From Streptomyces griseus subsp. griseus (GTDB taxonomy: Bacteria > Actinomycetota > Actinomycetes > Streptomycetales > Streptomycetaceae): a stretch of DNA of 64,000 nucleotides. The DNA lies in the NCBI RefSeq assembly GCF_000720255.1, contig NZ_JOJE01000003.1:62001-126000 (forward strand). Direction: 5' to 3'. A program made the translations under genes and the position numbers. Within the stretch, counting starts at the first letter, position 1, and the number at the start of each line of letters is the position of its first letter. The notes under the pieces were generated by a model. The model did no database searches, had not been told where the DNA came from, and worked only from the letters and a program-made list of their open reading frames with translations. Positions 26,650 through 34,882 of this stretch are shown here, piece after piece.

Positions 26650-28428
26650 TCAGCCGAGTACGGATGCCGCCCCCTTGAGCACCAATCCGACGCCGAGCGC
26701 CACGACTACCAACGCGGACACCAGGGGTGTGGTTCTGCGCAACAGCGTCACCGCCGGGTTCGCGGTCCAGCGCGAGCCCCGGTCCAGCATGCGGTTCAGG
26801 CCCGTCCCCAGCTTCACCACCGCGACTCCGGCCGTGGTGAGGGTGAGGGCGAGACCGACGCCGTAAGCGAGGACGAGCAGCAGCCCGAACCACGCCTTGC
26901 CGAGCGCGGCGGCACCGACGAGCACGACCACGGCGGAGGGGCTGGGCACCAGACCACCGGCGAAGCCGAGGAGGATCGTGCCGCGGAGGGTGGGGGCGGT
27001 GGCGTGGGTGTGGGTGAAGCCGCCGTGAGTGTGTTCGACGGTGTGGGTGTGGGGGTGGGGGTGGGGGTGCTCGTGGTGGTGGTCGGGCGCGTGATCGTGG
27101 GTGTGCGCGGGGGCTTCCGTGAGGGTGGGGGCCGGGTGGGAGTGGGCCCCTACCAGGACCAGGTCACGGTCGGGGGCGTCGGCGGGGTGGTGCGCGGGGG
27201 CGTGGTCGTGCGGGTGGTCATGGTCGTCATCGTGAGTGTGCCCGTGCCCGTGCCCGTGCCCGTGCCCATGCCCGTGCCCATGCCCGTGGGTGTGCCCGTG
27301 CCCGTGAGTGTGCCCATGGCCGTGTCCGTGCCCGTCGTCCCCGTGGGTGTGGTCGTGCCCGTCGCCGTGGTCGTGTCCCTGCCCGTGCGCACGGTTGCGC
27401 CAGGCCCGGCGGGTCAGGGTCGCGCCCGCCACGAGGACGAGCGCGCCGCTCGCGAGGCCCAGCCACGCGATCACCGACGGGGCGGCCGCCGAGCCGGCCG
27501 TGACCAGCACGCCGAGGGCCACCACGCCGAGGGTGTGGGTGACCGTCACCGACGCGGCCATCGGCAGGACGTCCTTGAGGCGGGCCCGCCCGCCGCGGGC
27601 GGCCGCCGAGGCGGCCATGAGGGTCTTGCCGTGCCCCGGGGCGAGCGCGTGCATCGCGCCCAGTCCTACCGCGATGAGCAGGGCCAGCGCGGCGAAGCCG
27701 AGGGTGAGGCGCTGCCGGGAGACCAGGTCGTCGAGGGCCCGGGTCCAGCGGTCGGCGCCGCGCGGCAGGACGGACGCGGCCGGTGCCTCGCCCTCGCCCT
27801 TGTCCTCGGCGAGGGCCGGGCCGCCGGGGCGCAGCCGCAGGGACGCGGACGCGGTGTCGGCGGGGGAGGAGAGCAACTCCGCGGGATACGAGGTGAGTTC
27901 GCGGGAGACCGACTTCGTCGGTACGTCCGACCCGGTGAGCGTCATCCGGTCGCCGCGCGCGGTGATCTCCCGCCACCCCGGCCCCGAGGACGCGCCCGCG
28001 CCGTGGAAGCCGAGGGTGACGGTGTCGTTCCCGGGCAGCGGGGCCGTCATCCGGCACTCCACGCGCAGGGTGTCGAGGCCGGCCTGGCCCGGACGCACCC
28101 GCGCCTTGCTGCTCGCGACGGCGAGGGGGGCCGTACGGCCGTCGACGGTGACCTTGCTGCCTCGGGCGGCGCTCGCGCACCGCTGCTTCGCCCACTCGCT
28201 CATGCCCAGGCGTTCGATGTCCGGCTGGGCCTGGGTGGCGGGGATCTCGGCGAGATCCTCGACGTGGTGGACGCGGAGCAGTCCGGGGGCGGCGACGAGT
28301 CCGTCGTAGCGGTTGACGGTGAAGTTGCCCAGGGGGTGCGCGCTCGCGGTCGTGGAAGGAACGAGCACGAGCGCGCACCCGGCCGTCAGGACGGCCGCGC
28401 AGGAGGTGAACAGACGACGGGGGCTCAC
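26650..28428 (-). CDS. NicO/RcnA-type metal transporter with His-rich loop
   Basis: 592 residues. The signal peptide ends ASA, and the mature protein starts HPLGNFTVNRYDGL with a 200-residue extracytoplasmic domain. The membrane part has the NicO signature HALAPGHGKTLMAA (about 260-273) and GGLVPSPSAVVVLVGA (489-504), with about six helices. Between the two halves lies a histidine-rich loop, about residues 348-473, with about 45 His mostly as GH/DH/TH pairs. RcnA and related NicO proteins move Ni or Co, and the loop should bind such metals. Its start overlaps the stop of the TPR gene (4 bp), so they are co-translated. Confidence 0.88.
   Translation of the reverse strand: MSPRRLFTSCAAVLTAGCALVLVPSTTASAHPLGNFTVNRYDGLVAAPGLLRVHHVEDLAEIPATQAQPDIERLGMSEWAKQRCASAARGSKVTVDGRTAPLAVASSKARVRPGQAGLDTLRVECRMTAPLPGNDTVTLGFHGAGASSGPGWREITARGDRMTLTGSDVPTKSVSRELTSYPAELLSSPADTASASLRLRPGGPALAEDKGEGEAPAASVLPRGADRWTRALDDLVSRQRLTLGFAALALLIAVGLGAMHALAPGHGKTLMAASAAARGGRARLKDVLPMAASVTVTHTLGVVALGVLVTAGSAAAPSVIAWLGLASGALVLVAGATLTRRAWRNRAHGQGHDHGDGHDHTHGDDGHGHGHGHTHGHGHTHGHGHGHGHGHGHGHGHTHDDDHDHPHDHAPAHHPADAPDRDLVLVGAHSHPAPTLTEAPAHTHDHAPDHHHEHPHPHPHTHTVEHTHGGFTHTHATAPTLRGTILLGFAGGLVPSPSAVVVLVGAAALGKAWFGLLLVLAYGVGLALTLTTAGVAVVKLGTGLNRMLDRGSRWTANPAVTLLRRTTPLVSALVVVALGVGLVLKGAASVLG
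27004..27390 (-). repeat. GTGCCC-type simple repeats encoding the His-rich loop
   Basis: Blocks of 6-bp GTGCCC and GTGGGG repeats (densest at 27235-27330) read as Gly-His, Asp-His and Thr-His codons in the transporter frame. All repeat steps are multiples of three, consistent with slippage under coding selection. Confidence 0.9.
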
Positions 28429-30002
28429 TTGCCCACCTCCAGCGTCTTCAGCGCACCGCGGGCCTCGCGGGCACCCAGGGGCGAGAAGCCGGGGTTCAGC
28501 TTCAGGGCCGCCGAGAGGTGGCTGCGGGCGTCCTCGGGGTGACCGGTGGCGCGTTCGATGATGCCGCGGTGGTAGAGGAACGCGGCGTTGCGGTAGCCGG
28601 TGGCCGTGGCCTGCCGGGCGTAGGGGAGGGCCTCGCTGTCCTTGCCGTTGACGTGCAGGGCCCAGGCGAGGGCGTCCGCCGTGTGCACGGTGTGGCGGCG
28701 GGCCCAGTCGGCGCGGGCCGCCCGCAGGGCCGTCGCCCGGTCCCCGTGGTCGGCGGCGGCGAGCGCGGTGTCCAGGTCGGCGTTGACGCCGTTGGCGCGG
28801 GCGAGCGCCGTCCAGGCGTCGACGAGGGCGTACTGGTCGCGTGCCCTGTCCTTGTCGCCGGCCTTGCCGCGCTCCTCGTAGAGCTCACCGAGGACGACGA
28901 GCGGGCCGGGCAGCGGGTAGCGGGCGACGACCTGCTCCATGCCCTTGATCGCCGCGGCACGGTCGCCGCTCGCGGCCTGTGCGCGGGCGCGGCCCTCCAG
29001 GGCGGGGAGGTAGTTCTCGTCGGCGGCGAGGGCACGCGCGTAGTAGGTGAGCGCGTCGTCGTAGTCGCCCTGGTTCCAGGCGAGCTGGCCGAGCTGGGCG
29101 GCGACGTACGCGATGTCGCCCCGGGTGGTGGAGCTGGAGAGCGCCTGCTTCAGGACCCGTTCGGCCGTCTGCACGTCACCGCGCAGTTCCCGCACGTACG
29201 CGTACCGGGTGAACACCGGGACACCCGGGCGCCGTTCGTCGGCGGTGTCGGCGGCCCTCGCGGCCTCGTCGTAGCGGCCGAGCTCGACGAGCGCGTCGAT
29301 ACGGGAGGACAGGGCGCGTTCGCTGTAGGTGTTCTGCTTCAGGGTTCGGTCGGCGTACTTCAGGGCGCCGTCGAAGTCATGGCGGGCGGCGGCCAGCGCG
29401 GCCCGGCCGGCGAGGGCCTGGTCGTTGTCGGGCCGCAGCTCCAGGGAACGCTTCAGGGCCTTCTCCGCCTGGGGGTAGCGGGAGGGGTCGCCCTTGGTGC
29501 GGGCCTGCTCGACATAGGCGAGACCGAGGGTGGCCCAGCCGCCGAAGTCCCTCGGCTGGCCCTTGAGGTGCTTCTGCAGGGCGGTGATGCTCGCGTCCAG
29601 GTCGCCGCTGCCCAGCAACGCCGGCGACACGGCCCCGGCCGCGGACACCGGTACGGCGCTCCCGCCGTCCCGCGCTGCCCCGAAAGCGATGGCCCCCGCG
29701 GTGAGCCCCACCGCCAGCATGGCCGCACACCCGAACAGTTGAGCCCGCCGCCAACGCCGCCCGGCGGCGGCGACCCGCCGTACGGCGACGACCCGCTCGT
29801 CGGTGGTTCCCGGGGGCGTGGCGGGCTGCCCGGCAGGGGGCTCGTCGACCTGCGCGGCAGGGTTGGCGGCGGCCCCCTCCCGGGCGGGCTCGGTGTCGTG
29901 TTCACGGGCGTCTTCCGGAGACGGCATGTCGACGCTCTCCGCGGCAGGCGGCTGTGTGCCGTCCGGCCTCTTCTGTGCGTCGTCGTCGGTGCGCGGGGGC
30001 AT
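28425..30002 (-). CDS. membrane-anchored tetratricopeptide repeat protein
   Basis: 525 residues. An acidic, Pro-rich cytoplasmic N-terminus (about 85 residues) is followed by one helix (LFGCAAMLAVGLTAGAIAF, about 88-107) and then at least eight TPR units (for example FGGWATLGLAYVEQARTKGDP, YPQAEKALKRSLELRPDNDQALAGRAALA, FDGALKYADRTLKQN). It lies upstream of and overlaps the transporter gene, and is downstream of the DUF4331 gene behind a terminator. TPR arrays are scaffolds; this one probably assembles or stabilises the surface proteins of the locus. That role is inference. Confidence 0.88.
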   Translation of the reverse strand: MPPRTDDDAQKRPDGTQPPAAESVDMPSPEDAREHDTEPAREGAAANPAAQVDEPPAGQPATPPGTTDERVVAVRRVAAAGRRWRRAQLFGCAAMLAVGLTAGAIAFGAARDGGSAVPVSAAGAVSPALLGSGDLDASITALQKHLKGQPRDFGGWATLGLAYVEQARTKGDPSRYPQAEKALKRSLELRPDNDQALAGRAALAAARHDFDGALKYADRTLKQNTYSERALSSRIDALVELGRYDEAARAADTADERRPGVPVFTRYAYVRELRGDVQTAERVLKQALSSSTTRGDIAYVAAQLGQLAWNQGDYDDALTYYARALAADENYLPALEGRARAQAASGDRAAAIKGMEQVVARYPLPGPLVVLGELYEERGKAGDKDRARDQYALVDAWTALARANGVNADLDTALAAADHGDRATALRAARADWARRHTVHTADALAWALHVNGKDSEALPYARQATATGYRNAAFLYHRGIIERATGHPEDARSHLSAALKLNPGFSPLGAREARGALKTLEVGK

Positions 30003-30067
30003 GCCCTCTCCTCGGTCGCCTGGGGTGGATCAACGAGCTGGGTTGCGGTGTGCGTGGGGGGATCTGC

Positions 30068-30110
30068 GGCGCGGCCCGCACCGTGGGGGATGGGATGTGC
30101 GGGCCGCGCC
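30068..30110 (-). terminator. hairpin terminator after the DUF4331 gene
   Basis: A perfect 14-bp stem, GGCGCGGCCCGCAC (30068-30081) and GTGCGGGCCGCGCC (30097-30110), with a 15-nt loop, 25 nt beyond the stop. It separates the DUF4331 transcript from the TPR/transporter operon. Confidence 0.85.
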
Positions 30111-30134
30111 AGTCGAGAGGCGTGCGGAACCGGC

Positions 30135-31652
30135 TCAGTACGCGCGGTTCCGGCGGCGCCACCACATGAGGCCCGTGCCGATCAGCAGCACACCGGCCGC
30201 GCCGGCGCCCGCCGAGGCGGCGATCAGCGTGGTGTTGCCCTCGCCGGCCGGGGTCAGCGCGTCGCCGAGCTGGCTGCGGACGTCGTTGCCGCCGGCGCCC
30301 TTGGCGACCGGACCACGCGAACCCTCCGTCGGCAGGGCGACGTACGGGAAGTACTTCTCGAAGTCCTTGTCGTTCTTGTCGACCGCGTCACCCAGGTCGT
30401 TCTTGGTGCCCAGCAGCTCACCCTCGACGACCTGGAGCGAGGCGTCGATCACGTCGTCGGTGAGGCGACGGCCGTTCGGGAAGCCCGCGTTGTCGCCGTC
30501 GAGGACGCCGAGCCGCTTGGGGCTGGCGCTCGGCTTGATCGAGGTGTTGAGGCGCAGTTGCTCCGACGGCGTCACGTACGGCGGCTGGTTGAGGCCCTTG
30601 ACGCCCTTCAGGAACACGTCGACGAGGTCGTTGCGCGGCTCGGCCGGCGCCTTGATCTTGTAGATCGCCTCGATGAGCTTGGGCAGCTCGGGGTTGGTGA
30701 CGTTCTTCAGGAACTGGCCGTCGTCCTTCGGCTCGGACGCGTTGAACTTGTCCTTGTCCTTGATGGGGTTGACGACCTCGTTGACCAGCGGGTTGCCCAG
30801 GCGGGAGACCTGCTTGTACTCACCGCGGGCGTTCTGCCGCTGCGTCGTCGACCAGATGCCCACGATCGGCTGGTGCATCGACTCGGTGATCAGCTGGGTC
30901 GGGATCTGCAGCGCGATCGAGTTGACGTTGTAGCCCTTGAGCGTGTCGTTGCCGACCTCGGAGAGGTTCCCGCCGTACAGCAGGTCGAAGACGCGCAGGT
31001 CCAGGAAGAACGGGTCGTCGGCCTGTCCGGCGAAGGTCTGCGTGCCGTTGTGCAGCTTGTAGATCGCCTGGTCGCGCAGCTTCTTGTAGTCCGGCATCGA
31101 CGCCTTGCCGACGTTCGACGGCGCCACCGGGACGTCGGAGGCGACCTTCGTCTTCGCGACCTCGTACCCCTTCCTCAACTTGATCAGCTCGAGGTCGTAC
31201 GTCTGCGTCACGTTCAGGTCGGGGTCGTCCAGGCTCTCGACCGCGCCCGTGTTGTACAGGAACGTCTTCTTGTTCTTGACGTGCGTCTTGAAGGTGTACC
31301 GGAACAGCAGGTCGCCCTTGGCGTCCCCGTTGTTGTCGATGTGGATGTCGTACTGCGCGTCCTCGGCGAACGGGAAGAAGTTCGGACCGCCGGCCGGCTC
31401 CTCGAAGGGGATCCAGTTCGCGACGATCGTCGTCGAGTCCGGCTTGTCCGGGCTCACGAACGCGTACACGTCCGTGTTGTCGTACTGGGGGGTTCCCGAG
31501 ATCAGCGGCGCCTCGCGGTGGCTGGAGGCGGAGGCCGCCTGCGGTTCCAGCGCGGAGACGCCGGCGGCCGCGAGCCCTCCGGCGGCCAGTGCTCCGGAGA
31601 TGAGAGTCGCGACGCTCCGGCGTCCCGGGCCGCGCTTGGAAGTAGGTGTCAT
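30135..31652 (-). CDS. DUF4331 surface protein
   Basis: 505 residues from ATG 31652, with GAGGA upstream. A long open frame continuing further 5' overlaps the sigma gene and is ignored. The twin-Arg-like n-region (KRGPGRRSVATLISGAL) and a hydrophobic core end at SASSHREAPLI, the conserved DUF4331 N-terminus. DUF4331 motifs continue as NTDVYAFVSPDKPDSTTIVANWIPFEEPAGGPNFFPF, AQYDIHIDNNGDAKGDLLFRYTF and GNPLVNEVVNP. The C-terminus is a single helix (TTLIAASAGAGAAGVLLIGTGLMWW) with RRRNRAY, so the protein is anchored outward. The function is unknown. It is divergent from the sigma/anti-sigma pair and probably its target. Confidence 0.92.
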   Translation of the reverse strand: MTPTSKRGPGRRSVATLISGALAAGGLAAAGVSALEPQAASASSHREAPLISGTPQYDNTDVYAFVSPDKPDSTTIVANWIPFEEPAGGPNFFPFAEDAQYDIHIDNNGDAKGDLLFRYTFKTHVKNKKTFLYNTGAVESLDDPDLNVTQTYDLELIKLRKGYEVAKTKVASDVPVAPSNVGKASMPDYKKLRDQAIYKLHNGTQTFAGQADDPFFLDLRVFDLLYGGNLSEVGNDTLKGYNVNSIALQIPTQLITESMHQPIVGIWSTTQRQNARGEYKQVSRLGNPLVNEVVNPIKDKDKFNASEPKDDGQFLKNVTNPELPKLIEAIYKIKAPAEPRNDLVDVFLKGVKGLNQPPYVTPSEQLRLNTSIKPSASPKRLGVLDGDNAGFPNGRRLTDDVIDASLQVVEGELLGTKNDLGDAVDKNDKDFEKYFPYVALPTEGSRGPVAKGAGGNDVRSQLGDALTPAGEGNTTLIAASAGAGAAGVLLIGTGLMWWRRRNRAY

Positions 31653-31718
31653 GCCGTCCGTCCTCAGTGCCAACTTGCCTGACGGACAGTGATACGCAGC
31701 AGAACGCCTTTCGGATTG

Positions 31719-31747
31719 GTCCGAGACGAAAAACTTTTTTTCGTTGC
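31719..31747 (-). promoter_or_regulatory. candidate ECF sigma promoter of the DUF4331 gene
   Basis: Reading the minus strand, GGCAAC is followed by an A8 tract, G, T5 and CGTC. AAC and TC are 17 nt apart, as in S. coelicolor ECF promoters of the AAC-N16/17-TC type. The spacer is strikingly A/T-rich for this genome. It lies about 70-95 nt before the ATG. Confidence 0.4.
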
Positions 31748-31800
31748 CCCACCCGCGTTTGGGGCACGCTGATCCGTAACCCCGTCCGGAGGTGTGTCTG

Positions 31801-32403
31801 TTGCGGATGCCTGGTGTGACGGGAGGACGGGGCGGGTGCGGCCGCGGAGAGGGGGACCGCGTGGAGGCGGACGAGCTACTGGTGCTCGTGGCCGGTGGCG
31901 ACCAGAGGGCGTTCGAGAGGTTGTACGGACTGGTGTCAGGGCCGGTGTTCGGACTCGTGAGGCGGGTCGTGCGTGATCCGGCGCAGTCGGAGGAGGTGGC
32001 GCAGGAGGTGCTGCTCGAACTCTGGCGCTCCGCCGCCCGCTTCGACCCCGGGCGCGGCAGCGCGCTGTCCTGGATCCTGACCCTCGCCCACCGCCGCGCC
32101 GTCGACCGGGTGCGCAGCGCCCGCGCGGCCGGCGAACGCGAGCAGCGCGAGGCCCTGCGTGCCCACCACCCCGCCTTCGACCAGGTGTCCGAGGAGGTCG
32201 AGGCCGGCCTTGAGCGCGAGTACGTGCGCCGCTGCCTGGACCGGCTCACCACCCTGCAACGCCAGTCCGTCACACTCGCCTACTACGACGGCTACACGTA
32301 CCGTGAAGTGGCCCAACGGCTCTCCCTGCCGCTCGGCACCGTCAAGACGCGGATGCGCGACGGACTCACGCGGCTGCGCGAATGCCTGGGAGGTGCCGCA
32401 TGA
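31801..32403 (+). CDS. ECF RNA polymerase sigma factor (SigK-like)
   Basis: 200 residues from TTG 31801 with CGGAGG at 31787-31792; GTG 31792 and ATG 31807 are in-frame alternatives. Region 2 is DELLVLVAGGDQRAFERLYGLV ... VVRDPAQSEEVAQEVLLELWRSAARFDPGRGSALSWILTLAHRRAVDRVRS. Region 4 is LQRQSVTLAYYDGYTYREVAQRLSLPLGTVKTRMRDGLTRLRECL. The next gene starts within its stop codon (ATGA) and encodes the anti-sigma factor. A SigK/RskA-type pair with a divergent surface-protein gene is the inferred unit. Confidence 0.93.
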   Translation: MRMPGVTGGRGGCGRGEGDRVEADELLVLVAGGDQRAFERLYGLVSGPVFGLVRRVVRDPAQSEEVAQEVLLELWRSAARFDPGRGSALSWILTLAHRRAVDRVRSARAAGEREQREALRAHHPAFDQVSEEVEAGLEREYVRRCLDRLTTLQRQSVTLAYYDGYTYREVAQRLSLPLGTVKTRMRDGLTRLRECLGGAA

Positions 32404-33215
32404 GTCTCCTCGACCGCCTCTTCGGCCGCGACGACCCGCACTCGCTCGCCGCCCCCTACGCACTCGACGCCCTCGACCCCGAGGAGCGCCGCCGCTTCGA
32501 GAAACACCTCAAGGGCTGCGACCGCTGCGCCGCCGAGGTGCGGGCACTGTCCGAGGACGCCGTCCGGCTGGCCTGGTCGACGGCCGTCCCGGCGCCGGCC
32601 GCGATGCGCGACCGGGTGCTGGCCGCCGTACGGGCCACGCCGCAGGAGCGGGCGCCGGTGCGGGAGCACTCCCCGCAACTGCCGCCGCACGTCTGGGGCG
32701 CCCAGCCGCCACCGGCGCGCGCCCGTGCTCCCCGCGCGCGCCGCCCGCTGTTCGTGCCGTTCGCCACCGCCACGGCCGCCGCGGCCCTCGTCATCGCCTC
32801 GCTCTTCGCCGTCCAGGCCAACCGAGCCCAGGACCGGTTGAACGCCGAGCGGGCCCAGTCACGTGAGATCGCCCACGTTCTGTCAGCTCCGGACGCGCGC
32901 GCGACCACCGGCAAGGACGCCGAGGGCAGAAGTATCGGAGTGGTCGCCTCCGCCTCGGAGAAGGAGGCGATCGTGACCCTGAGCGGATACGACGACCTGC
33001 CCGGCGGACGGGTGCACCAGCTGTGGCTCATGCGCCCTGACGTGCAACCACGCTCCCTCGGGCTTTTCGACGGCGACACGCCCCTGGTCGCGACCGGTCT
33101 CGACACCGCGGGGACGTCACTCGCCGTGACCGTCGAACCGGATGGGGGATCAGCCCAGCCCACTACGCAGCCAATTGTCCAACTCGCCCTAAAAACTGTT
33201 GGATTCGGAGAGTAA
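32400..33215 (+). CDS. zinc-binding-type transmembrane anti-sigma factor (RskA-like)
   Basis: 271 residues from ATG 32400. The cytoplasmic anti-sigma domain has the ZAS motif H36-x3-C40-x2-C43 (EKHLKGCDRC) after YALDALDPEERRRFE. One helix (about 115-135, FATATAAAALVIASLFAV) leads to the extracytoplasmic RskA domain with TLSGYDDLPGGRVHQLWLM and LAVTVEPDGGSAQPTT. It should hold the adjacent ECF sigma factor until regulated intramembrane proteolysis releases it. The inducing signal is unknown. Confidence 0.93.
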   Translation: MSLLDRLFGRDDPHSLAAPYALDALDPEERRRFEKHLKGCDRCAAEVRALSEDAVRLAWSTAVPAPAAMRDRVLAAVRATPQERAPVREHSPQLPPHVWGAQPPPARARAPRARRPLFVPFATATAAAALVIASLFAVQANRAQDRLNAERAQSREIAHVLSAPDARATTGKDAEGRSIGVVASASEKEAIVTLSGYDDLPGGRVHQLWLMRPDVQPRSLGLFDGDTPLVATGLDTAGTSLAVTVEPDGGSAQPTTQPIVQLALKTVGFGE

Positions 33216-33330
33216 TCGTCAACCCCCTTACGGGGAAGGTGAATCCTGTGACCGGGATACACGGGTGCCCGAGCGGGACGATAGGGTTAACCTGCCCGGG
33301 CCGGGTGGACTCGTACGGGTGGGGAGTGAC

Positions 33331-33597
33331 ATGGAACAGATAACAGCGCGCAGGGCGAGGGTCCCTGCGATCACCTGCGGCAGCAGCGCGACCAGTTCGC
33401 GCCTCGACCGCCACCTCTCGGTGCTGGGGGGTCCCGCCGTGCCACAGCGGGAGACGGCCGAGGCGACGTCATTGATGCGCGAGCTCACCGCTCGTGACAC
33501 CACTCAGCGGCGCAGTGACAGGGGTGCGCGGGTCCGCCGTGTCTCCCTCTTCGCGCCTCTGCGCCGACTGCGCCGTTCGCTGTTCGGCGGGAACTGA
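33331..33597 (+). CDS. small hypothetical protein, 88 residues
   Basis: The start is ATG 33331 with GGGGAG nearby; an in-frame open stretch upstream to 33199 lacks a ribosome site. The product begins MEQITARRARVPAITCGSS and ends in a very basic, possibly amphipathic helix (APLRRLRRSLFGGN). No signal peptide or helix long enough to span the membrane. A -10-like TAGGGT at 33282-33287 precedes it. I do not recognise it, though its context beside the anti-sigma gene looks conserved in streptomycetes as far as I recall. Confidence 0.6.
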   Translation: MEQITARRARVPAITCGSSATSSRLDRHLSVLGGPAVPQRETAEATSLMRELTARDTTQRRSDRGARVRRVSLFAPLRRLRRSLFGGN

Positions 33598-33606
33598 CGT
33601 CCGCGC

Positions 33607-34815
33607 TCAGGCGACCACACCGTCCCGGCGCAGTGCTGCGACCTCGCCGTCCGTCATCCCCACGGCGCGCAGCAAGGCTTCGGTGTGCTCCCCGAGCGCG
33701 GGCACGTCCCCCATACGCGCTTCCTCCCCGCCCGGCAGAGTGATCGGCGGCAGGAGCGCCCGCAGTGGTCCGACCGGCGTCCCCACCTCCCGCCACCGCT
33801 CCCGAGCCGCCAGCTGCGGATGCTCCGCCACCTCGTGCAGGTCCCGCAGCCGTGCGCAGGCGAGCCCCGCGCCCTCCAGTCGGGCCAGCGCCTCCTCGGT
33901 GTCCAGCGCACCCAGCGTCCCGGCCACATACGCGTCCGTGCGCTCCCGGTTGGCCACCCGTGCGGCATTCGTCGCGAACGCCGGGTCCGTCCCCAGCTCG
34001 GGCCGTCCCACGACCTGTTCCGCCAGCCGTCGCCACTCCCGGTCGTTCTGCACCGACAGCAGCACCCGCCCGCCGTCCGCCGTCGCGTAGGCGTCGTAGG
34101 GCGCGATGACCGCGTGCGCAAGACCGGTACGGGCCGGGGCGGTCCCGCCGTGCAGGGTGTGGTGCAGCGGATGTCCCATCCACTCCGCCAGCGCGTCCAG
34201 CATGGACACCTCCACCGGCCCGCCCCGCCCCGTCGTGCCCCGCCGCACCAACGCCGCCAGCACACCGGAGAACGCGTACATGCCGGCCGCGATGTCGGCC
34301 GCCGGGATCCCCGCCTTGACGGGCTGTTCGGGCGTCCCGGTGACCGACACCAGGCCCGCCTCGCACTGCACGAGCATGTCGTACGCCCGCTTGTCCGCGT
34401 ACGGCCCCGTCGCCCCGTAGCCGGAGACGTCCACGGCGACCAGCCGCGGATGCGTCGCGCACAGGGTGGCCGCGTCCAGGCCGAGCCGGGCGGCGGCCCC
34501 CTGCGCCAGGTTCTGCACGAACACGTCCGCCTCGGCGACCAGCCGCCGCACGACGTCCAGGCCGCGCGGGTCCTTCAGGTCGAGGGCGATGGACTCCTTG
34601 CCCCGGTTGCACCACACGAAGTGCGAGGCCAGGCCCCCGGCCGCGGTGTCGTAGCCACGCGCGAAGTCGCCGCCGTCGATCCGCTCCACCTTGATGACCC
34701 GGGCGCCGAGATCGGCGAGCTGTCGGGTGGCGAAGGGGGCCGCTACGGCCTGTTCGACGGCGACGACGGTGATGCCCTCGAGGGGCGGCGGGAGCAGATC
34801 CATGGGGTGGATCAT
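33607..34815 (-). CDS. CaiB/BaiF-family CoA-transferase
   Basis: 402 residues (ATG 34815; an ATG at 34803 is also possible). Family III CoA-transferase signatures are LEGITVVAVEQAVAAPFATRQLADLGARVIKVER, DFARGYD, ESIALDLKDPRGLDVVRRL, DVFVQNLAQGAAARLGLD and the catalytic-Asp region AYDMLVQCEAGLVSVTG. It transfers CoA between carboxylic acids. No substrate-specific partner genes are next to it. It is monocistronic or led by the ABC exporter operon upstream (67-bp gap). Confidence 0.92.
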   Translation of the reverse strand: MIHPMDLLPPPLEGITVVAVEQAVAAPFATRQLADLGARVIKVERIDGGDFARGYDTAAGGLASHFVWCNRGKESIALDLKDPRGLDVVRRLVAEADVFVQNLAQGAAARLGLDAATLCATHPRLVAVDVSGYGATGPYADKRAYDMLVQCEAGLVSVTGTPEQPVKAGIPAADIAAGMYAFSGVLAALVRRGTTGRGGPVEVSMLDALAEWMGHPLHHTLHGGTAPARTGLAHAVIAPYDAYATADGGRVLLSVQNDREWRRLAEQVVGRPELGTDPAFATNAARVANRERTDAYVAGTLGALDTEEALARLEGAGLACARLRDLHEVAEHPQLAARERWREVGTPVGPLRALLPPITLPGGEEARMGDVPALGEHTEALLRAVGMTDGEVAALRRDGVVA

Positions 34816-34882
34816 GACCCGAGCCGCCCCCGTCTGTCATGGGCGTGTGTACCGATGGGTCAAGGGCGTGCGTACCGGTCTG

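Noticed and set aside
27230..27330. Short regular repeats considered as a CRISPR array or G-quadruplex cluster
   Set aside because: There are no spacers. The repeats are in-frame Gly-His codons of the transporter.
28518..31682. Very long (1054-codon) plus-strand open frame antisense to the TPR and DUF4331 genes
   Set aside because: An antisense shadow caused by high GC3; the minus-strand products have signal peptides, TPR units and DUF4331 motifs.
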